A stretch of DNA of 34,906 nucleotides, taken from positions 1-34,906 of the forward strand of contig NZ_FOJQ01000026.1 of assembly GCF_900111795.1 (NCBI RefSeq). The letters run 5' to 3'. Numbering within the stretch: position 1 is the stretch's first letter; each line of letters starts with the position of its first letter. This DNA is from Anoxybacillus pushchinoensis. Its GTDB lineage: Bacteria > Bacillota > Bacilli > Bacillales > Anoxybacillaceae. The position numbers were made by a program, and so were the translations under genes. The notes under the pieces were generated by a model, which was not told the origin of the DNA, made no database searches, and saw only the letters and a list, made by a program, of their open reading frames with translations. Shown here piece after piece: positions 1 to 6,876 of the stretch.

Positions 1-285
1 ACAGGCAAAATAGTGATGATTTTAGATAACGCTCGAATTCACCATGCCAAACTCATTCAGCCATTTTTAAAAGAACACGAAGATCGGTTAGAGCTCGTCT
101 TTTTGCCACCATACAGTCCGCAATTGAACTTGATTGAAGGGCTATGGAAATGGCTGAAATCAGACGTGATTTACAACGTGTTCTATTCGAGTGTGCAAGA
201 AATTAGAAAGAATGTCCAAGCCTTTATTCAGCGAATCAACCAGAAACCAGAACAAACGATCGATCGTTTGTGTGTTCAGTTGTAA
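1..285 (+). pseudogene. IS630-family transposase, C-terminal part (cut by window edge)
   Basis: The reading frame is open from base 1 and ends at TAA 283-285, so the 5' part lies outside the window. It shows the second and third catalytic motifs of an IS630/Tc1-type DDE transposase: LDNARIHHAK, with the second Asp, then PPYSPQLN followed by the catalytic Glu in LIEGLWKW. The usual family motif is NPIERLWKW, so a Pro and an Arg that are normally conserved are changed. Whether the whole gene is intact cannot be judged. It is clearly related to the copy at 1824-2883 but only moderately similar, so it is a different element. Family assignment is firm; activity is unknown. Confidence 0.85.
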
Positions 286-342
286 ATCTTTAATTCAACT
301 TATATAGGTTATTTTATGATTAAATTGGACAGTTGAATAGTT

Positions 343-460
343 CTCCTAAAGGGGAGTAGCTTTTACAACAAAGTCGTCATTTCGGAGTTTTGCCGCTCCC
401 GGCTTTGTTGGCAACGTTAACGTTGTTAGCAAGACCTTTACCCGTTGGTAAAGGTCTTTA
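343..460 (+). ncRNA. yybP-ykoY (Mn2+) riboswitch
   Basis: The conserved yybP-ykoY elements appear in order: the 5' arm AAAGGGGAGTAGC at 348-360, AAAGTCGTCATTTCG around 370-384, CGGCTTTGTTG at 400-410, and GCAAGACCTTTACC at 429-442, whose CCTTT closes stem P1 with AAAGG at 348-352. In this family Mn2+ binding in the core stabilises P1. Here the 3' arm of P1 (CCTTTACC) is also the 5' arm of the hairpin at 431-459, so P1 and that hairpin exclude each other. This is the normal logic of a transcriptional ON switch. It lies upstream of a TerC-family gene, a standard partner. Recognised by eye; a covariance-model search would settle it. Confidence 0.88.
431..459 (+). terminator. Riboswitch expression-platform hairpin
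   Basis: AAGACCTTTACC pairs with GGTAAAGGTCTT around a four-base loop, followed by a short T-rich tail. The 5' arm overlaps the 3' side of riboswitch stem P1, so the two are alternative folds. Confidence 0.75.
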
Positions 461-469
461 TTTGTATGT

Positions 470-504
470 AAAACCTTTACCATACATGGTAAAGGTTTTT
501 TATT
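470..504 (+). terminator. Second tandem intrinsic terminator in the riboswitch leader
   Basis: AAAACCTTTACC (470-481) pairs perfectly with GGTAAAGGTTTT (488-499) around a six-base loop and runs into TTTTTATTT. Its core arms repeat those of the hairpin at 431-459, so arms of the two hairpins could also pair across each other. Confidence 0.75.
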
Positions 505-526
505 TGATAATCTGGGAGGTAAGTGT

Positions 527-637
527 ATGAAAAAAAGACAGCATTTACTCGTTGTAAAAAGGATGATTTATTTGCTTGAGTGTATAAAAAGGATAAAATT
601 CATAATGGTTGGTAAAAATGAATGTTGGCTCTCCTAA
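527..637 (+). CDS. Possible 36-residue leader peptide between riboswitch and terC-type gene
   Basis: ATG 527 is preceded by GGGAGGT with seven-base spacing, a convincing ribosome binding site, and the frame stays open to TAA 635-637. The product is small and basic with a hydrophobic middle (LLVVKRMIYLLECIK) and two cysteines. I recognise no family. It lies after the riboswitch terminators and before the TerC gene, so it would be transcribed only when the switch is open. It could be a real small protein, a translational leader or chance. The last codons overlap TCTCCTAAAGG, an 11-base repeat of the riboswitch 5' edge (342-352), which suggests local duplication. Confidence 0.35.
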   Translation: MKKRQHLLVVKRMIYLLECIKRIKFIMVGKNECWLS

Positions 638-709
638 AGGAAAATACGGTCTTATTTAGAAAATGAAACATCAAACTACAGTAAAATACTAAAGGAGGAT
701 TCAGGTTAC

Positions 710-1486
710 ATGGAACTTTCAATTTTATTAGAATACAGCTGGGTATTACTACTTCTAATTGCACTTGAAGGGATTTTGGCAGCTGATAATGCACTTGTTT
801 TAGCTATTATGGTCAAGCATCTTCCGGAAGAACAAAGAAAGAAAGCGTTGTTTTATGGGCTTGCAGGTGCATTCGTTTTCCGTTTTGCTTCACTATTTGT
901 GATTTCATTCCTTGTCAATGTATGGCAGATTCAGGCGATAGGTGCTCTTTATCTTTTATTCATCGCAATCAATCATATTTTTAGAAAAGTTGCTGTAAAT
1001 AAAGAAAAAGAAAAAAATAAAGAAATACAGGAAAAGAAACAATCCGGATTTTGGGGAACTGTTTTCAAAGTAGAATTGGCCGATATCGCATTTGCAGTCG
1101 ACTCCATTCTTGCAGCAGTAGCATTAGCAGTTACGCTTCCGGATACAAATCTTCCGCAAATCGGCGGACTGGATGGAGGTAAGTTTCTCGTTATCTTTGC
1201 TGGAGGATTAATAGGCTTAATTATTATGCGCTTTGCTGCTCATTTCTTTGTAAAATTGCTTCATTCGAAACCTGGTTTGGAAATCGCTGCGTTTCTCATT
1301 GTTGGCTGGGTTGGGGTAAAGCTATCTGTTTATACGTTATCACACCCTCAGCTGGCAATATTACCTGAAGGGTTTGCAAAATCACCTGAATGGAAAATAA
1401 CATTCTATGCTGTACTCGTTCTGATCGCATTAGGTGGCTGGTTTTTATCAAAGGAGAAAAAAGAACTGCCTTCCGCAGAAGAATAA
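710..1486 (+). CDS. TerC-family membrane protein (YceF/YkoY type), probable Mn2+ exporter
   Basis: A 258-residue polytopic membrane protein with the TerC hallmark acidic motifs in membrane segments: EGILAADNALVLA near residue 20 and ELADIAFAVDSILAA near residue 122. A charged Lys/Glu-rich cytoplasmic linker lies between about residues 97 and 113. B. subtilis relatives (YceF, YkoY) export Mn2+ and help metallate secreted enzymes; the same role is inferred here. AAAGGAGG at 692-699 gives a strong if slightly distant ribosome binding site. The yybP-ykoY riboswitch upstream predicts induction by high Mn2+. Length is typical. A second, more distant TerC protein is at 11189-11878. Family call is firm; substrate is inferred from family and riboswitch. 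Confidence 0.92.
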   Translation: MELSILLEYSWVLLLLIALEGILAADNALVLAIMVKHLPEEQRKKALFYGLAGAFVFRFASLFVISFLVNVWQIQAIGALYLLFIAINHIFRKVAVNKEKEKNKEIQEKKQSGFWGTVFKVELADIAFAVDSILAAVALAVTLPDTNLPQIGGLDGGKFLVIFAGGLIGLIIMRFAAHFFVKLLHSKPGLEIAAFLIVGWVGVKLSVYTLSHPQLAILPEGFAKSPEWKITFYAVLVLIALGGWFLSKEKKELPSAEE

Positions 1487-1533
1487 TCCAATGGAAATGG
1501 GTAGTTTCAAAGATTTTCCCTTTTAGAAACATA

Positions 1534-1572
1534 GCTTGAGCCGCCCTTTATTTGGACGGCTCGGGCTTTAAT
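1534..1572 (+). terminator. Terminator after the TerC gene
   Basis: GAGCCGCCC pairs with GGACGGCTC (one mismatch) around a TTTATTT loop, with weaker pairing extending outward, then a short TTTAATAAT tail. Confidence 0.65.
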
Positions 1573-1800
1573 AATCTAGAAAGAGAACATTTATTTGAAA
1601 TCGTTCAATGAATTGGTTCAAAGGTGTGTACAAAGAAAAGTTCGAGAATATTACTGAATGATAAGAACAAGATTTGAAATTTATCGGCGCAGGAAAAAGC
1701 AATTTTAAGATTCAGTCAACAAATATATATACATGCACCTTAAAACCATGACTTCTGTATGAACACCTTTTTTCATGGCTATACTGCTCCTAAATATTTC
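1573..1800. other. Non-coding stretch before the IS630 copy
   Basis: About 230 AT-rich bases with no convincing gene. It contains only short open stretches broken by stops, and the candidate left inverted repeat of the IS630 element at 1717-1736. Confidence 0.5.
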
Positions 1801-2924
1801 TATACAAAAGGAGCGGAATTGGCATGAAACGTTTGAAAATTACAAATGACCACGGCTGGACGCCTCGAACCCTTCGGAAACAAGAACGGAAAATCAAAGA
1901 TGCTTCCCTTCGTGTTCGGGTGACCGCTGTTCGTCTTGTCATGGAAGGTCACCTCGGTAAAGATGTGGCCAAAATGGTCAATCTGTGCCGTCAATCCGTT
2001 GCCATCTACGTTGCACGGTTTAATCAAGGTGGGCTCGATCATCTACTCGATCGTCGGTTGCCGCCTGGTCGTGTGCCGTTTCTTACGGAAGAACAACAAC
2101 AAGAAATTAGACAACTCGTGTTAACTACTACACCTGTGGATGCTGGCTGGGGCATCGCTTCGTCATGGAACACGCGCATTTTACAATCTTACATTCAACA
2201 AACCTATGGTGTTTCCATGTCACGGGAAGGGATTCGCAAGTTGTTGCATCGTTTGCGTTTGTCATGGACACGCCCGACGTATAAGCTCGTCAAAGGAGAC
2301 GCTAAGCGTCAAGCTGCTTTTCAAAGAGAACTTGAATTTATAAAAAAAACTAATTACCGAGAATGTTACCATGTTTTATGTGGATGAGACACATGTTCGT
2401 GCCTATCAAGCGCTGCGTACGACATGGGCAGAAGTAGGGAATCAAAGACAAGTGCCAAGCTACGGACACCATGACCATGTGTCCATTTTTGGTGCAGTTG
2501 GCGTTCAACAAGGCGATGTGGTGTTTCATCGTGCATCATCCGCCAATGCCGAAACGTTCCTTGACTTTTTGCGCCGATTGAAAGAGAAATATGCCGATTG
2601 ATTCATCGTGCTTGTGTTAGACAATGCGCGTATTCATCATGCCAAGATGGTACAAGCCTTTCTTGATGGCGAGGAAGGCGATGCTTTTCATTTCATCTTT
2701 TTGCCACCGTATTCTCCACAGTTAAATCCGATTGAACGGCTGTGGAAGTGGTTGAAAGATGAAGTGATTGTCAACGTTTTTCACAAGGATCAAAATGACA
2801 TTGCCCAATTCATTACTTGCTTTGAACAGTACGTCTTACAACATCCAGATGAGGTGTTACACCGCATGGGGTGTGCTGTGTGAATCAGAGGTTAAAATGC
2901 CAATTTGGATGTATATATTTAGGT
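1717..2924 (+). mobile_element. IS630-family insertion sequence, degenerate copy
   Basis: The element is centred on the broken transposase at 1824-2883. Candidate imperfect inverted ends are the ACAAATATATATACATGC region (1719-1736) and its counterpart GGATGTATATATTTAGGT (2907-2924). Both are AT-rich, so chance similarity is possible. IS630 elements target TA, so the exact boundaries and target duplication cannot be read off. Downstream lie the efflux genes on the opposite strand. Confidence 0.55.
1824..2883 (+). pseudogene. IS630-family transposase with a frameshift and a nonsense codon
   Basis: The N-terminal part (1824-2387) is a winged-helix/homeodomain-like DNA-binding region. The catalytic part continues in the next frame from about 2370 with FYVDETHVRAY (first Asp), LVLDNARIHHAK (second Asp) and PPYSPQLNPIERLWKW (Glu). 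The frame change falls at a run of eight A (2342-2349); reading it as seven joins the two parts smoothly. A +1 slip there could be programmed, as in some IS630 elements, but a TGA at 2599-2601 also interrupts the catalytic part between KEKYAD and FIVLVLDN. Two lesions make this copy very probably dead. RBS AAAGGAGCGG precedes the ATG. Confidence 0.88.
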
Positions 2925-2983
2925 TTATTCTGTATACTTTATACGTGAAGTATATTGTATAAACATAAACAGCTTTTAGAATA

Positions 2984-3298
2984 CTATGATGATAGTTTTA
3001 GACCCACAATCGCCGTTATAATGAGGGCTATAAATAATATTCTTTTCCAATCCTTTGCATCACCATAAACAAACATCCCCACTAGTGTTCCTCCAACAGT
3101 ACCGATCCCTGTCCAAACTGCATAGGCTATTCCCATTGGCAATGTGCTTAACGCTATACTTAATAGACTAAAGCTTACTAGAAAACCAAGGATTAATACC
3201 ATATATGATTGGATTTTATTGTGCTTTGCAACTAGGTTAATACCTATCACGCCAACCACTTCAAATATTCCTGCTAAAATTAACGTAACCCAAGCCAT
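2984..3298 (-). CDS. Small multidrug resistance (SMR) efflux subunit, second of a pair
   Basis: A 104-residue, four-helix SMR protein carrying the essential membrane Glu at position 13 (LAGIFEVVGVIG) and the family segment MGIAYAVWTGIGTVGG. Paired SMR proteins act as heterodimeric proton-coupled exporters of cationic compounds, and the similarity to B. subtilis YkkD and YvdR/S supports a pair. Its ATG overlaps the stop of the upstream subunit (TAATG at 3300-3296), so translation is coupled. No guanidine riboswitch is visible upstream of the pair, which argues against a guanidine-dedicated exporter. Substrate unknown. Confidence 0.9.
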   Translation of the reverse strand: MAWVTLILAGIFEVVGVIGINLVAKHNKIQSYMVLILGFLVSFSLLSIALSTLPMGIAYAVWTGIGTVGGTLVGMFVYGDAKDWKRILFIALIITAIVGLKLSS

Positions 3299-3630
3299 TA
3301 TGCTACATCCTTTTCTTCATTTGTAACGAGCTTCAAGCCTAAAATACCAATTATAAGTAAAACAAGAAACAGTATCTTCATCCAACTAAACTCTTCCCCA
3401 AATACAAGTATATCTACAATTGCTGTTCCAGCTGTACCCATCCCTGTAAAAACTGCATAGGCTGTCGCAACAGGTAGCGTTTGTGTTGAGAGGATGATTA
3501 AATAGAAAGATAAACCGATTAATACTGCTGTGGCAGCCCATTCAAACCAACTGACTGAATACTTCAAACCAATTACCCATAAAACCTCGACTATTCCTGC
3601 TAAAACAACATAAAGCCAACTTTTACTCAT
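3298..3630 (-). CDS. Small multidrug resistance (SMR) efflux subunit, first of a pair
   Basis: A 110-residue SMR protein with four hydrophobic helices, the conserved Glu at position 15 (LAGIVEVLWVIGLK) and the loop TAYAVFTGMGTAGTA. It resembles the YkkC/YvdS-type partner of heteromeric SMR pumps. A clear GGAGGA ribosome binding site sits nine bases before the ATG. It is the first pump gene after a TetR-type regulator on the same strand, the arrangement of B. subtilis yvdT-yvdS-yvdR. Base composition is AT-rich and the block follows IS debris, so acquisition by transfer is plausible. Confidence 0.9.
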   Translation of the reverse strand: MSKSWLYVVLAGIVEVLWVIGLKYSVSWFEWAATAVLIGLSFYLIILSTQTLPVATAYAVFTGMGTAGTAIVDILVFGEEFSWMKILFLVLLIIGILGLKLVTNEEKDVA

Positions 3631-3685
3631 GTTTATTGTCCTCCGATTTCATTTCTTTTGCTGTAAGACCACACCAAAATAGGTA

Positions 3686-4237
3686 CTATGAGGCATGAAA
3701 ACGCTTTTTTAGACGATGGGCATCTCCGTATAACATTTCAACAAATAAACTATCTAAAACAGCTAAAAAAGCTGCCGTCGCCATCTCTTCGTCTATCATT
3801 GAAGAAATTTCGCCTGCCTCTTTTGCCTTATTGAATATCGGAATAAATAACTCTTCTAGTTTATCTAAATAGCTATACAGCTCACTCATCACTTGCTCAC
3901 GTAAATGAACTGGTGGCAAAAAGGCATTCCCTAGCATGAATTTCGTTGAATCATACTTTGCATAGCGTTCCATCGATTGCTCCAAAAAATTGTATAAAAT
4001 ATTCTTTATTGGCTAACCTTTAGTCAGAACTAAATCTTCCATCACCATGCTGATTTCAAATTTACAAGCGTCCTCAAAGATTTGAAGGAATAAATCATCC
4101 TTCCCCGCAAAGTACGTATAAATAGACTGTTTTTTAATACCGACATCCTTCGCAATATGTGCCAGCGAAGCACCCTCATAGCCATGCAATGCAAAATGAT
4201 GCAATGAAACTTCCTTCAGTTGATCTAATGTTGTCAT
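3686..4237 (-). pseudogene. TetR-family regulator interrupted by an in-frame amber codon
   Basis: The first 75 codons encode a TetR helix-turn-helix (GYEGASLAHIAKDVGIKKQS, then IYTYFAGKDDLF). The frame then meets TAG at 4015-4013 and continues without any shift into a ligand-binding-type C-terminal domain (from PIKNILYNFLEQSMERYAKY to KKRFHAS). Total length with the stop read through, about 183 codons, is normal for TetR. ATG 4237 is preferred because AAGGTGG lies nine bases upstream; a start 15 codons earlier would run through the palindrome at 4256-4265. A truncated DNA-binding domain without its dimerisation region is unlikely to repress, so the adjacent SMR pump may be constitutive. Sequencing error is the main alternative. 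Confidence 0.82.
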
Positions 4238-4255
4238 TACCTCCAACCACCTTCC

Positions 4256-4265
4256 CGAACGTTCG
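4256..4265. promoter_or_regulatory. Palindrome CGAACGTTCG, possible TetR operator
   Basis: A perfect 10-base palindrome 19 bases before the regulator's ATG, the usual place for an autoregulatory TetR operator. It is short, so chance is possible. Confidence 0.4.
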
Positions 4266-4333
4266 TAAGGTAAAATTAACACATACTATATTCGAAGTCC
4301 AATCCCCTACCCTTACTCCGTTACCAAAATTTT

Positions 4334-4471
4334 TTATGTAGATGTATAGTGATTCCTAAACCCATTTTCCTCATCTTCTACAAACTTTTCGTTCTGCAAG
4401 TCATATGAAGATGTTTCATCATGGAAGCCAAAATAAACAGGTAAAACAAACTGTTTTCCTCCTGTTACTTT
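4334..4471 (-). pseudogene. Unrecognised ORF fragment (44 codons)
   Basis: On the minus strand a frame runs from just after a TGA (4474-4472) to TAA 4336-4334 and reads like a protein tail (TGGKQFVLPVYFGFHDETSS and onward). There is no good start codon, although AGGAGG lies inside it. It could be the end of a decayed gene upstream of the tetR-type gene, or chance. The rest of 4266-4670 shows nothing I can name beyond a weak hairpin near 4573-4596. Confidence 0.2.
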
Positions 4472-4737
4472 TCAACGTACGACACTCAGCATATGTGGAG
4501 TGTGTTGCGAAATTAGAACGCGGTTTGTAAAAGGTCAATCGTTCTATTAGAGAAATATTGATAACAAAAAAAGTAAAGGACATCCCTTTCCTTTTTCATT
4601 TGTGAGATCGCCCTTCTATATAGTACAGTAATGATGATGTTTTCCGCTTCACTACAATGTTATTAAAATATTTTTGATTTATTGTGAATTATAATATAAT
4701 TTTACATAAAGTTCATTTTCAGGATAGAAGGGGAATT

Positions 4738-5952
4738 ATGGAGAATATAAAAAAACTACATCCGATCAGCGTAACAATTATTATCGGAACATTATTTGCA
4801 AGAATGGCGATGTTTATGACCATTCCGTTTTTAGCCATTTATTTAACGAGCGTAAAAGGAGTCAGCGCTTCGTTGGCAGGGGCAATTATTGGGATTAGTT
4901 CGATTGTAGGACTGTTTGGTGGTTTTTTTGGCGGGTATGTTTCCGATCGATACGGGCGAGAGAAAGTGATGAAAATTTCTCTTTTGATGTGGACGTTCGT
5001 GTTTATTGGTTTTGCGACAGCGGAGAGCGTTTGGACGTTTTTTCTATTAAATGCGTTAAACGGCTTATGTCGTTCGTTTTTTGAACCTTCGTCGCGAGCG
5101 TTGTTGTCGCAAGTGACAAAACAAGAAAATAAATTGCTTGTGTTTAACTTGCGATATGCAGCAATTAATGTAGGGGCGGCGATTGGTCCGTTAGTAGGGT
5201 TGAAAATCGGCAGTTCGTCATCAACAGACGCTTTTTTTATTACCGCTTTTGTTTATTTTCTTTACTTCATTTTGCTCGTCGCTCTTTTTTCAAACGATAC
5301 GATTGACCAAAACGATAGCGATACATCCGAACATGTAACACTTCGCAATGCTGTCAACGTATTAAGGAACGATCGTGTGTTTTTATTTGCTGTAATCGGG
5401 ATGATTCTCGGTGTCACAGGGTATTCGCAGTTTAATTCAACCATTCCGCAATATTTGTCGCAATATCAGGATGGTGTACAGCTCTTTTCTTATTTAATCG
5501 TCTTTAATGCCATTACTGTACTCATTATACAGTATCCTGTTTCAAGAATCGGCAAGCGGTATTCCGCGCTCACGTCGATTATGTTCGGCATTGTTGCGGT
5601 GTCATTCGGACTTTTCGGATTTGGTTTATTTACTGCTGTGCCGATGTTATTTCTTTCTATGTTTATTTTAACAGTAGGAGAGGTGATGATGTTTTCAATG
5701 GTCGACATATTTATTGACCAAATTGCACCTCAACAGATGAAAGGATTATATTTTGGTTCTATCGGTTTTACGGCCATAGGTAACGCCATTGGTCCTTGGA
5801 TTGGAGGATTGATGCTTGAACATCTCGGTTATGGAAATCACATCATTATTTTTAGCTTATTAGCTCTATGTACATCAGTCGGTTTCCCCGTCTTCTTATA
5901 TGTTGGTCGGTTAATGAAGGCGACAAAACGACATATGGAGTATAGTTTGTAA
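4738..5952 (+). CDS. MFS transporter (DHA1-like, 12 TM)
   Basis: A 404-residue major facilitator protein with about twelve hydrophobic segments. MFS motif A, GGYVSDRYGREKVM, lies in the loop between helices 2 and 3, and a motif C-like glycine/proline helix (AAINVGAAIGPLVG) forms TM5, typical of drug/proton antiporters. ATG 4738 is chosen over an in-frame ATG at 4684 because AGAAGGGG sits just upstream, and because the TATAAT-like box at 4695-4700 would leave 4684 outside the transcript. Specific substrate cannot be inferred. A small frameshifted gene begins 36 bases after the stop and may share the transcript. Confidence 0.88.
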   Translation: MENIKKLHPISVTIIIGTLFARMAMFMTIPFLAIYLTSVKGVSASLAGAIIGISSIVGLFGGFFGGYVSDRYGREKVMKISLLMWTFVFIGFATAESVWTFFLLNALNGLCRSFFEPSSRALLSQVTKQENKLLVFNLRYAAINVGAAIGPLVGLKIGSSSSTDAFFITAFVYFLYFILLVALFSNDTIDQNDSDTSEHVTLRNAVNVLRNDRVFLFAVIGMILGVTGYSQFNSTIPQYLSQYQDGVQLFSYLIVFNAITVLIIQYPVSRIGKRYSALTSIMFGIVAVSFGLFGFGLFTAVPMLFLSMFILTVGEVMMFSMVDIFIDQIAPQQMKGLYFGSIGFTAIGNAIGPWIGGLMLEHLGYGNHIIIFSLLALCTSVGFPVFLYVGRLMKATKRHMEYSL

Positions 5953-5988
5953 CCGTTTATTACTTTTGTATACGAGGGGGAATGGAGA

Positions 5989-6224
5989 ATGAAAAAATTG
6001 CTGGCGATCTTTAGTTTACTGATCGCGGCTCTGCTCGCTGGGATGTTTTTTACCAAAAAAACGATTTTAAGAAAAAGATCGATTCCTCTTTATATATACG
6101 AGAAGGTGTTACAGACGTTGAAAAAGCGGTGAGCAAGGCTGTTAAAGAACATGGAAAGTCTTATCGACAGGGAGAATATATTGCCGAAGGACACATCATT
6201 CTCGACACAGAACAAAGAGGGTAA
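5989..6224 (+). pseudogene. Small membrane-anchored protein gene with a frameshift
   Basis: ATG 5989 opens a typical Lys-led hydrophobic N-terminus (MKKLLAIFSLLIAALLAGMFF). In that frame translation ends at TGA 6130-6132, but coding sense clearly continues one frame over: YQKNDFKKKIDSSLYIREGV and then EKAVSKAVKEHGKSYRQGEY, to TAA 6222-6224. Adding one base in the T6 (6050-6055) or A7 homopolymer restores a continuous protein of about 78 residues with one N-terminal membrane segment or signal and a charged, helical outer part. I recognise no family. A terminator-like hairpin follows at once, so the 3' end looks natural. Confidence 0.55.
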
Positions 6225-6263
6225 CTATTCAGTCGCATCATAAAGTGAGCTGAATATTTTTTG
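6225..6263 (+). terminator. Weak hairpin plus T run
   Basis: TATTCAG pairs with CTGAATA around a loop of about 17 bases, followed by TTTTTT. AT-rich; it could instead belong to the end of the IS66-type remnant that follows. Confidence 0.4.
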
Positions 6264-6314
6264 CTTTCCCTGTCTATGATGTGAATATTGATAGACAAGG
6301 AGGTGAATCGCATC

Positions 6315-6689
6315 TTGACGGTACGACAAGCTGTATTTACAGTTGAGAGCCTAATCGGCAAAGTCCAACAACAAAAACAGCTCATTCATCAACTCATTCA
6401 AGAAAATGAACATTTGCGTCAAGAAAACAAACAGCTACGCAAAGAAAATGAACAACTCAAGCATCGCGTTCAAGAGCTGGAAGCACGCACGAAAAAAAAC
6501 AGCTCCAATAGCCATTTGCCCCCATCTTCTGACCGTTTTGAGAAAAAGCGTTCCTCCCGCGAGCCGTCTGGCGAAAAGCCTGGCGGGCAAGAAGGACATC
6601 AAGGAACGCCGCTCCGTCAAGTGTTTGATCTGCCTCCCGTGTCGATTGAAGTGACACAACATGAGCGTGAATTTACCTTTCAAAAATAA
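6315..6689 (+). pseudogene. IS66-type transposase, N-terminal fragment
   Basis: The 124 residues begin with a long coiled coil (QLIQENEHLRQENKQLRKEN) followed by the hallmark KKNSSNSHLPPSSDR and a basic Gly-rich tract, GEKPGGQEGHQG. This matches the start of IS66 TnpC-like transposases, which normally continue for about 350 more residues with a zinc-binding and DDE domain. Here TAA comes at 6687-6689 and nothing downstream resumes it. TTG 6315 is the likely start, with a perfect AAGGAGGTGA nine bases before it; an in-frame TTG at 6288 lacks such a site. It cannot encode a transposase. Confidence 0.75.
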
Positions 6690-6846
6690 TTAGGACAACG
6701 TCGTAATTATTTTTAAAAGGCCACCAAGCGATAGCGCGGTAGCTGCGAAAAAAATCTATAAATTTTTTGTGTCTACTTTATTGACCTAATATCATTTTAT
6801 GTCGTTATCGTTCGAAAGGGGGACGAATATATGTTAGGACATATCG
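6690..6846. other. Non-coding debris between the IS66 remnant and the coiled-coil gene
   Basis: No gene visible. It contains a short inverted repeat, TAATTAGGAC/GTCGTAATTA (6688-6710), possibly a transposon end, and otherwise AT-rich sequence. Confidence 0.4.
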
Positions 6847-6876
6847 AATAAACGAGGGGAGGTTCCCTCGTTTATT
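6847..6876 (-). terminator. Terminator at the end of the coiled-coil repeat gene
   Basis: AATAAACGAGGG pairs perfectly with CCCTCGTTTATT over 12 bases around a six-base loop. The stop codon of the minus-strand gene lies inside the stem. Confidence 0.75.

Noticed and set aside
254-269. 16-base palindrome AAACGATCGATCGTTT
   Set aside because: It lies inside transposase coding sequence and encodes ordinary residues; no reason to call it a site.
1-2883. Composite transposon formed by the two IS630 copies around the TerC gene
   Set aside because: The two transposases are clearly different elements, so they would not mobilise the segment together.
3630-3700. Guanidine (ykkC) riboswitch before the SMR pair
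   Set aside because: Too short a leader, and none of the conserved motifs is visible.
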